NCBI GenBank assembly: GCA_035500775.1
Contig: DATJWY010000222.1
Coordinates: forward strand, 1 to 9,712
Reading direction: 5' to 3'
DNA length: 9,712 nt
Source: DATJWY01 sp035500775
GTDB taxonomy: Bacteria; Pseudomonadota; Alphaproteobacteria; Acetobacterales; Acetobacteraceae
The translations under genes were made by a program, and so were the position numbers. Below the pieces are notes generated by a model. That model did no database searches, was not told where the DNA came from, and worked only from the letters and a program-made list of their open reading frames with translations. Shown one piece after another: positions 6,023 through 9,712 of this stretch (positions within the stretch are counted from its first letter, which is position 1; each line of letters opens with the position of its first letter).

Positions 6023-8031
6023 TGACGAGACCGCGTCGCGATCCCCGCGCCGAGCGGGCCGCAAGATTGGTGCAGGCCGGTCTCCGCCCCCGCCTGTTGC
6101 CGCGTGACGCCGTGGTGCCCACCTCCGGCCGCAAGCGGCGCGACCCGCGCGGCGAGAGGGCGGCGGCGGTCGCGCCCGCGCCGCGCCTGCGGCTGGACCG
6201 GCTGCATCTGGGCGGCGGGACTGCGCCGGTCGTGCGCGCCGCCGTTAAGGCAGCGGCCCCGGCGATCCGCGTCATCGACAACCCGGCCTTTCTGATACTC
6301 GTGGTGGCGGATGCGCCCGCGGGCCGACTTTCGCCGCATGACCGCCAACTCCTGGGAGCGGCGCGGCTGCTCGCCGATGCCGGGAACGCCGGCGGCGCGG
6401 TGCGGCTGCTCGCGCCGGACCTCGCCGAACCCGCCGGTCCGGCCGGAGCGGACCAAGTGAGCCCACTGCCGGCGGAGGCCGATCCCGAACGCCGTGTTGC
6501 CGCCATCGCCGCCATGATCGCGGCAACGGCGCCGCGGCATGTGCTGTTCCCTGAGAGCGAAACCGGCGGCGACCTCGCGCGCCGCGTCGCCGCGCGTCTT
6601 GGTGAGACTCTCTTCGCCGAGGCCGAGCAGATCACCGCCCGCGCCGTGAGCCGCAAGGCACGTGCCGGCCGGATCGAACAGCGCCGCGCGCCGCCGCGCC
6701 TGCTCACCGTGATCGCCGATTGCGTCGCGCCGCATCGCGGGCCGCCGCACGCGGTAACCGTCTGCCCGCCAGAGGTGGCGGAGAGCCGGACGCGTCTCAT
6801 GGTCGGCCCGCGCATTCCGGCCGATCCGGCAACAGTGAAGCTGACGGAAGCAGATTTCGTCGTCTCCGCCGGCAATGGCGTCACCGATTTCGCCGGTTTC
6901 GCTGCCCTGGCACGCGCCTTGAACGCGACCCCGGCCGGCAGCCGCGTGGTGTGTGACGCAGGGCATTTGCCACGCGAACGGCAGGTCGGCGCTTCCGGCT
7001 CGGTGCTGGATGCCGCCTGTTATCTGGCGCTCGGCATTGCCGGCGCGCCGCAGCATTTGCAGGGCATCGCCCGGGTGCAGCATGTGGTGGCGGTCAACAC
7101 CGACCTGCACGCCGCCATGATCGCGCGCGCCGGACTTTCGATCATCGCCGATGCGCAGCACGTCATTCCAGCCCTGCTCACGGCGCTCGCGGAAGAGGCC
7201 GGCGCGGCCGGGAATTCCGCCAGACTGGCGGGAGCGCCGGAGAACCGCACGACGACCGGTTCCAGCCTGGCGCCGGAGACAATGCCGTTCACGGGCGCGG
7301 CCACGGTGTTGCTCTCCGCCGGCCGGCACCCAGTTTCCTTCCGCCCGGCCGCGGTGCCGGTGGAAACACAGGCGGTCAGACTGGCGCGGGATCTTGGCGC
7401 GACGGTCACCGGCCTGCATGCCGGGACGGAGGATGCCGGGTTACGCGAGCATCTTGGCATGGGTCTCGACACGATCGGGCTGCTACCCCTGTCCGAGGAT
7501 GGCGATCCACTGCCGGCGCTCGCAGCGCATTTGCGCGCCACGGCCCCGGCATTGATCCTCGCCGGGCAGCGCGGCCAGGGCAGCACTGATGGCGGCTTGC
7601 TGCCCTATCTTCTGGCGGAGACGCTCGGCCTGCCGATCGTCGCCGACGCCGCGGCGCTGCGGCTCGTCGCCCCCGGCCTGTTGCTGGTGACGCAGGCCTT
7701 GCCGCGCGGCGCACGGCGCGAGGTGCGTGTCGCGCTGCCGGCCGTGGTCACGGTGCATCCGGCGGCTCCGGCGCCACTGTCCTTCGCCTATGCACGGGCA
7801 CGGCGCGGCGGTTTCGTGCCGCGCCCCGTGGGAGATGTGGCCCTGGCCAGTGCGGTCGCCGATGACGCGGTGGAAGAACGGCCATATCGCCGTCGCCCGC
7901 GCCTGCTCGAAGCCGGAACGAGCACGAGCGAGGCGACCGGGCGCGTGCTGATCGATCCGGCGCCGTACGAAGCGGCACGAGAAATCCTCGCGCATCTGCG
8001 CCGTATCGGTGTGCTGCGGCCCACGCCATGA
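6022..8031 (+). CDS. Fused electron transfer flavoprotein (EtfA-EtfB single chain) of the dimethylglycine demethylase system
   Basis: This 669-residue protein holds both ETF subunits in one frame and probably accepts electrons from DgcA/DgcB. Residues 1-80 form an Arg-rich extension with the repeated motif RRDPRAERAA (5-14) and RRDPRGERAA (39-48). An EtfA-type N-terminal domain spans about 84-250. The FAD domain (about 272-392) keeps counterparts of human ETF alpha Arg249 (Arg308), His286 (His345, in GAPQH) and the INKD loop (VNTD, 358-361). Ser325 stands where human has Thr266, and SAGNG (Asn285) replaces the usual SGGRG. A Ser/Thr/Gly/Pro-rich linker (about 393-425) leads into an EtfB-like half (427-669) beginning VTLLSAGRHP-like as VLLSAGRHP and including LAGQRGQGSTDGG (513-525). 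Pseudomonas dgc clusters encode these halves as two genes. Met421 lies where a separate EtfB would start. The start at 6022 overlaps the dgcB stop as TGATG. Confidence 0.85.
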   Translation: MTRPRRDPRAERAARLVQAGLRPRLLPRDAVVPTSGRKRRDPRGERAAAVAPAPRLRLDRLHLGGGTAPVVRAAVKAAAPAIRVIDNPAFLILVVADAPAGRLSPHDRQLLGAARLLADAGNAGGAVRLLAPDLAEPAGPAGADQVSPLPAEADPERRVAAIAAMIAATAPRHVLFPESETGGDLARRVAARLGETLFAEAEQITARAVSRKARAGRIEQRRAPPRLLTVIADCVAPHRGPPHAVTVCPPEVAESRTRLMVGPRIPADPATVKLTEADFVVSAGNGVTDFAGFAALARALNATPAGSRVVCDAGHLPRERQVGASGSVLDAACYLALGIAGAPQHLQGIARVQHVVAVNTDLHAAMIARAGLSIIADAQHVIPALLTALAEEAGAAGNSARLAGAPENRTTTGSSLAPETMPFTGAATVLLSAGRHPVSFRPAAVPVETQAVRLARDLGATVTGLHAGTEDAGLREHLGMGLDTIGLLPLSEDGDPLPALAAHLRATAPALILAGQRGQGSTDGGLLPYLLAETLGLPIVADAAALRLVAPGLLLVTQALPRGARREVRVALPAVVTVHPAAPAPLSFAYARARRGGFVPRPVGDVALASAVADDAVEERPYRRRPRLLEAGTSTSEATGRVLIDPAPYEAAREILAHLRRIGVLRPTP

Positions 8032-8074
8032 ACAAAGCATCGCGAACACATGCGAGCGCTGTCGTTTTTGTTCA
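8029..8074 (+). repeat. 8-bp inverted repeat TGAACAAA / TTTGTTCA downstream of the ETF gene
   Basis: TGAACAAA (8029-8036, containing the ETF stop codon) and TTTGTTCA (8067-8074) are perfect inverted copies separated by 30 bases. A further GAACA occurs at 8044-8048. Inside the spacer, TCGC (8040-8043) can pair with GCGA (8052-8055). A five-T run (8065-8069) overlaps the right arm. It could be the outer stem of an RNA structure at the ETF 3' end, or paired operator half-sites upstream of glyA. The AT-rich arms stand out from the GC-rich surroundings. Confidence 0.4.
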
Positions 8075-8164
8075 AATCACGCGTCGGGTGCAGGCGCGCG
8101 CGATCCGGCCGCGACGAGGATACTCCCGGCTTCGCCCTCCCGTTTTCCATCGGACAGAGCCAAC
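8032..8164 (+). promoter_or_regulatory. Intergenic leader upstream of glyA, candidate regulatory region
   Basis: These 133 bases are the longest gene-free gap in the window. They carry most of the inverted repeat described at 8029-8074, a five-T run, and a GATACT hexamer (8119-8124) that resembles a -10 box but has no matching -35 at normal spacing. A frame of 46 codons runs from ATG at 8028 (overlapping the ETF stop) to TGA at 8166-8168 (overlapping the glyA ATG). It is Arg-rich with about 54 percent G/C at third positions by hand count, unlike the neighbouring genes, so it is probably not coding. I recognised no known riboswitch; the conserved core of a glycine aptamer was not seen. Confidence 0.3.
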
Positions 8165-9478
8165 ATGAATCAGATCGCCTCACACCAGGCCGGCGCGTCG
8201 CTGTTCAGCCAATCCTTGTCCGACGTGGACCCGGAGGTGTTCGCGGCGATCACCGCGGAGTTGCATCGGCAACAGGATAAGCTGGAGCTCATCGCCTCCG
8301 AGAACATCGCGTCTCGCGCCGTACTGCAGGCCCAGGGGAGCGTGCTCACCAATAAATACGCCGAGGGCTATCCCGGCCGCCGTTACTATGGCGGCTGCGA
8401 ACATGTCGATGTGACGGAGCAACTCGCCATCGACCGCGCCAAGGCGCTGTTCGGGTGCAACTTCGCCAATGTGCAGCCGCATTCTGGCGCGCAGGCCAAT
8501 ACGGCAGTGCTGTTCGCGTTGCTGTCTCCGGGCGACACGATTCTCGGCATGAGCCTCGCCCATGGCGGTCATCTGACGCATGGCGCGGCCCCGACCATTT
8601 CCGGTCGCTGGTTCAAGTCGGTCCAGTACGGCGTGGAGCCTGAGACGCAGCGCATCGATTTCGAGCAGGTGGAGCGACTCGCCCGCGAGCATCGGCCGAA
8701 GCTGATCATCGCCGGCGGCTCGGCCTATCCGCGCATCATCGACTTCGCGCGCTTCCGCGCCATCGCCGATGAGGTCGGCGCGTATCTGATGGTGGACATG
8801 GCGCATTTCGCCGGCCTGGTCGCGGGTGGCGTGCATCCGAGCCCGGTGCCGCACGCGCATGTCGTGACCTCCACCACGCACAAGACGCTGCGCGGCCCGC
8901 GCGGCGGCCTGATCCTCACCAACGACCCGGAACTGGCGAAGAAGTTCAATTCCGCGGTGTTCCCCGGCATCCAGGGCGGGCCGTTGGAGCATGTGATCGC
9001 CGCCAAGGCGGTCGCGTTCGGCGAGGCGTTGAAGCCCGCTTTCCGCGATTACGCGCGCCGGGTGGTGGAGAATGCCGCCGTGCTGGCCGAGGGCCTCGCC
9101 ACGCGCGGCGCCGCCATCGTCTCCGGCGGCACGGATACGCATCTTGTGCTTGTCGATCTGCGGCCGAAGGGGCTGACCGGCAAGGTCGCGGAACATGGTC
9201 TGGACGAAGCGTTCATCACCTGCAACAAAAACGGCATTCCGTTCGATCCGGAGAAACCAGCGGTGACCTCCGGCATCCGTCTCGGCACCCCGGCCTGCAC
9301 CACGCGCGGCTTCGGGCCGGCGGAGTTCGCGACGGTGGCGGAACTTATTGACCGCGTGCTGACAGCACTGCCGGATGCCGAACGGGCGCCGGGCGCGATC
9401 GCCGAGGTGCGGCAGCGTGTGCTCGGGCTGTGCGCCGAGTTCCCGATCTACAAGGACGCGATCGGGGCCGAAAGCTAA
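8165..9478 (+). CDS. glyA: Serine hydroxymethyltransferase
   Basis: This 437-residue cytoplasmic pyridoxal-phosphate enzyme interconverts glycine plus 5,10-methylene-tetrahydrofolate with serine. In this setting it would turn glycine, the end product of betaine demethylation, into serine while using a methyl-derived C1 unit. The diagnostic segments are all present: LIASENIAS (42-50), NKYAEGYPGRRYYGG (63-77), HSGAQAN (106-112), VDMAHFAGL (210-218), and STTHKTLRGPRGG (236-248), where Lys240 is the predicted PLP-linking lysine. RLGTPACTTRGF (372-383) closes the active site. Length matches the bacterial family (about 420-435). The ATG at 8165 starts just before the usual N-terminal region; the same frame is open back to 8009, but that would overlap the ETF gene and add a non-conserved Arg/Cys-rich stretch. 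The Shine-Dalgarno is weak (GGA at 8152). It may be a pathway-dedicated copy (the role of glyA1 in Pseudomonas) or the only copy. Confidence 0.97.
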   Translation: MNQIASHQAGASLFSQSLSDVDPEVFAAITAELHRQQDKLELIASENIASRAVLQAQGSVLTNKYAEGYPGRRYYGGCEHVDVTEQLAIDRAKALFGCNFANVQPHSGAQANTAVLFALLSPGDTILGMSLAHGGHLTHGAAPTISGRWFKSVQYGVEPETQRIDFEQVERLAREHRPKLIIAGGSAYPRIIDFARFRAIADEVGAYLMVDMAHFAGLVAGGVHPSPVPHAHVVTSTTHKTLRGPRGGLILTNDPELAKKFNSAVFPGIQGGPLEHVIAAKAVAFGEALKPAFRDYARRVVENAAVLAEGLATRGAAIVSGGTDTHLVLVDLRPKGLTGKVAEHGLDEAFITCNKNGIPFDPEKPAVTSGIRLGTPACTTRGFGPAEFATVAELIDRVLTALPDAERAPGAIAEVRQRVLGLCAEFPIYKDAIGAES

Positions 9479-9485
9479 GGCGGAA

Positions 9486-9522
9486 GATCGGGGGGCGTCG
9501 CCGCCCCCCCCCCGCCGCGATC
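9486..9522 (+). terminator. Strong GC hairpin after glyA, possible terminator without T tail
   Basis: GGGGGGCG (9490-9497) and CGCCCCCC (9502-9509) form a perfect 8-bp stem around a TCGC loop, starting 12 bases after the glyA stop. Flanking GATCG (9486-9490) and CGATC (9518-9522) could extend the base of the structure past an unpaired stretch. No T run follows, so it would be an atypical terminator or a 3'-end stabilising hairpin. The right side includes an uninterrupted run of ten C (9504-9513), which is also a likely place for sequencing length errors. Confidence 0.45.
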
Positions 9523-9566
9523 ACAGCGAGCCAGATCCCGGCCTCACGGGACAGAAAACACGTATT

Positions 9567-9570
9567 GGAG
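9567..9570 (+). promoter_or_regulatory. Ribosome binding site of the class III alcohol dehydrogenase gene
   Basis: GGAG at 9567-9570 lies ten bases before the ATG at 9581, a slightly long but usable spacing. It supports that start and independent translation of this gene. No clear -35/-10 pair was seen between the glyA hairpin and this site. Confidence 0.5.
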
Positions 9571-9580
9571 TAGCCTGCGC

Positions 9581-9712
9581 ATGGATGTTCGCGCCGCCAT
9601 CGCCATCGAGGCTGGCAAGCCGCTCGTTGTTGACACCGTGCAGCTTGAAGGGCCGCGCGCGGGAGAGGTTCTGGTCGAGATCAAGGCGACCGGCCTCTGC
9701 CACACCGACAAA
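9581..9712 (+). CDS. frmA: S-(hydroxymethyl)glutathione dehydrogenase / class III alcohol dehydrogenase, 3' truncated by window edge
   Basis: Only the first 44 residues are present. They begin MDVRAAIAIEAGKPL and reach TGLCHTDK, matching the N-terminus of class III zinc alcohol dehydrogenases (glutathione-dependent formaldehyde dehydrogenase, also called AdhC or FlhA). The Cys in GLCHTD corresponds to the first catalytic-zinc ligand of the GroES-like domain. The enzyme oxidises S-hydroxymethylglutathione, formed spontaneously from formaldehyde and glutathione, using NAD. The location fits: betaine and dimethylglycine demethylation release formaldehyde. The full enzyme is usually about 370 residues, so roughly 325 lie beyond the window. 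A separate role in general formaldehyde or nitrosoglutathione defence is also possible. The gene may have its own transcription start, since a strong hairpin precedes it. Confidence 0.88.
   Translation, partial: MDVRAAIAIEAGKPLVVDTVQLEGPRAGEVLVEIKATGLCHTDK

Noticed and set aside
4379..6064. A 561-codon minus-strand frame across dgcB
   Set aside because: It mirrors the dgcB coding sequence with its Fe-S and CCG motifs; its own translation shows no family features.
5719..7419. A 566-codon minus-strand frame across dgcB and the ETF gene
   Set aside because: It crosses two real genes in antisense, has low-complexity Arg/Gly composition and no start context.
8009..8164. N-terminal extension of glyA back to 8009
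   Set aside because: It would overlap the ETF gene and add a Cys/Arg-rich stretch foreign to serine hydroxymethyltransferases; the ATG at 8165 gives the normal length.
8032..8164. A glycine riboswitch upstream of glyA
   Set aside because: The gap is short for a tandem aptamer and I could not find the conserved glycine-aptamer core; only simple inverted repeats are present.

Overview
The window is a GC-rich stretch whose genes all lie on the + strand, with strong G/C preference at third codon positions. It most resembles an alphaproteobacterium, possibly of the Acetobacteraceae/Rhodospirillales type; that placement rests on protein style alone and is only moderately supported. The region reads as a catabolic operon for glycine betaine (or a closely related N-methylated amino acid). 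The calls rest on recognising protein families by eye, since no database search was possible.

Layout. (1) Positions 1-1052 hold a 5'-truncated reductase of a Rieske-type glycine betaine monooxygenase (GbcB-like). The oxygenase partner gbcA is not visible and is probably upstream. (2) 1060-2040 is a GlxA/GbdR-type AraC-family activator. (3) 2037-4070 is a DgcA-like flavin/Fe-S demethylase with an OYE/trimethylamine dehydrogenase architecture; it overlaps the regulator by ATGA. (4) 4142-6022 is DgcB, a membrane-anchored protein with two 4Fe-4S motifs and CCG domains. (5) 6022-8031 is an electron transfer flavoprotein in which alpha (EtfA/FixB) and beta (EtfB/FixA) halves form one 669-residue polypeptide. 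(6) 8165-9478 is glyA, serine hydroxymethyltransferase. (7) 9581 to the window end is the first 44 codons of a class III alcohol dehydrogenase (S-(hydroxymethyl)glutathione dehydrogenase).

How they fit together (inference from known Pseudomonas/rhizobial betaine catabolism). GbcAB removes one methyl from betaine as formaldehyde and gives dimethylglycine. DgcA/DgcB oxidise dimethylglycine towards sarcosine, with the ETF as likely electron carrier. Sarcosine oxidase (not in the window) would give glycine. GlyA turns glycine plus a C1 unit into serine. The glutathione-dependent dehydrogenase removes formaldehyde. The regulator probably senses betaine or dimethylglycine and lies inside the transcription unit it is likely to control.

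Most noteworthy are the single-chain ETF, a DgcA lacking both the flavin-linking Cys of trimethylamine dehydrogenase and one cluster Cys, terminator-like hairpins between dgcA and dgcB and after glyA, and an intergenic segment before glyA with an 8-bp inverted repeat and a 46-codon bridging reading frame. I saw no tRNA, rRNA, CRISPR, insertion sequence, attachment site or origin.
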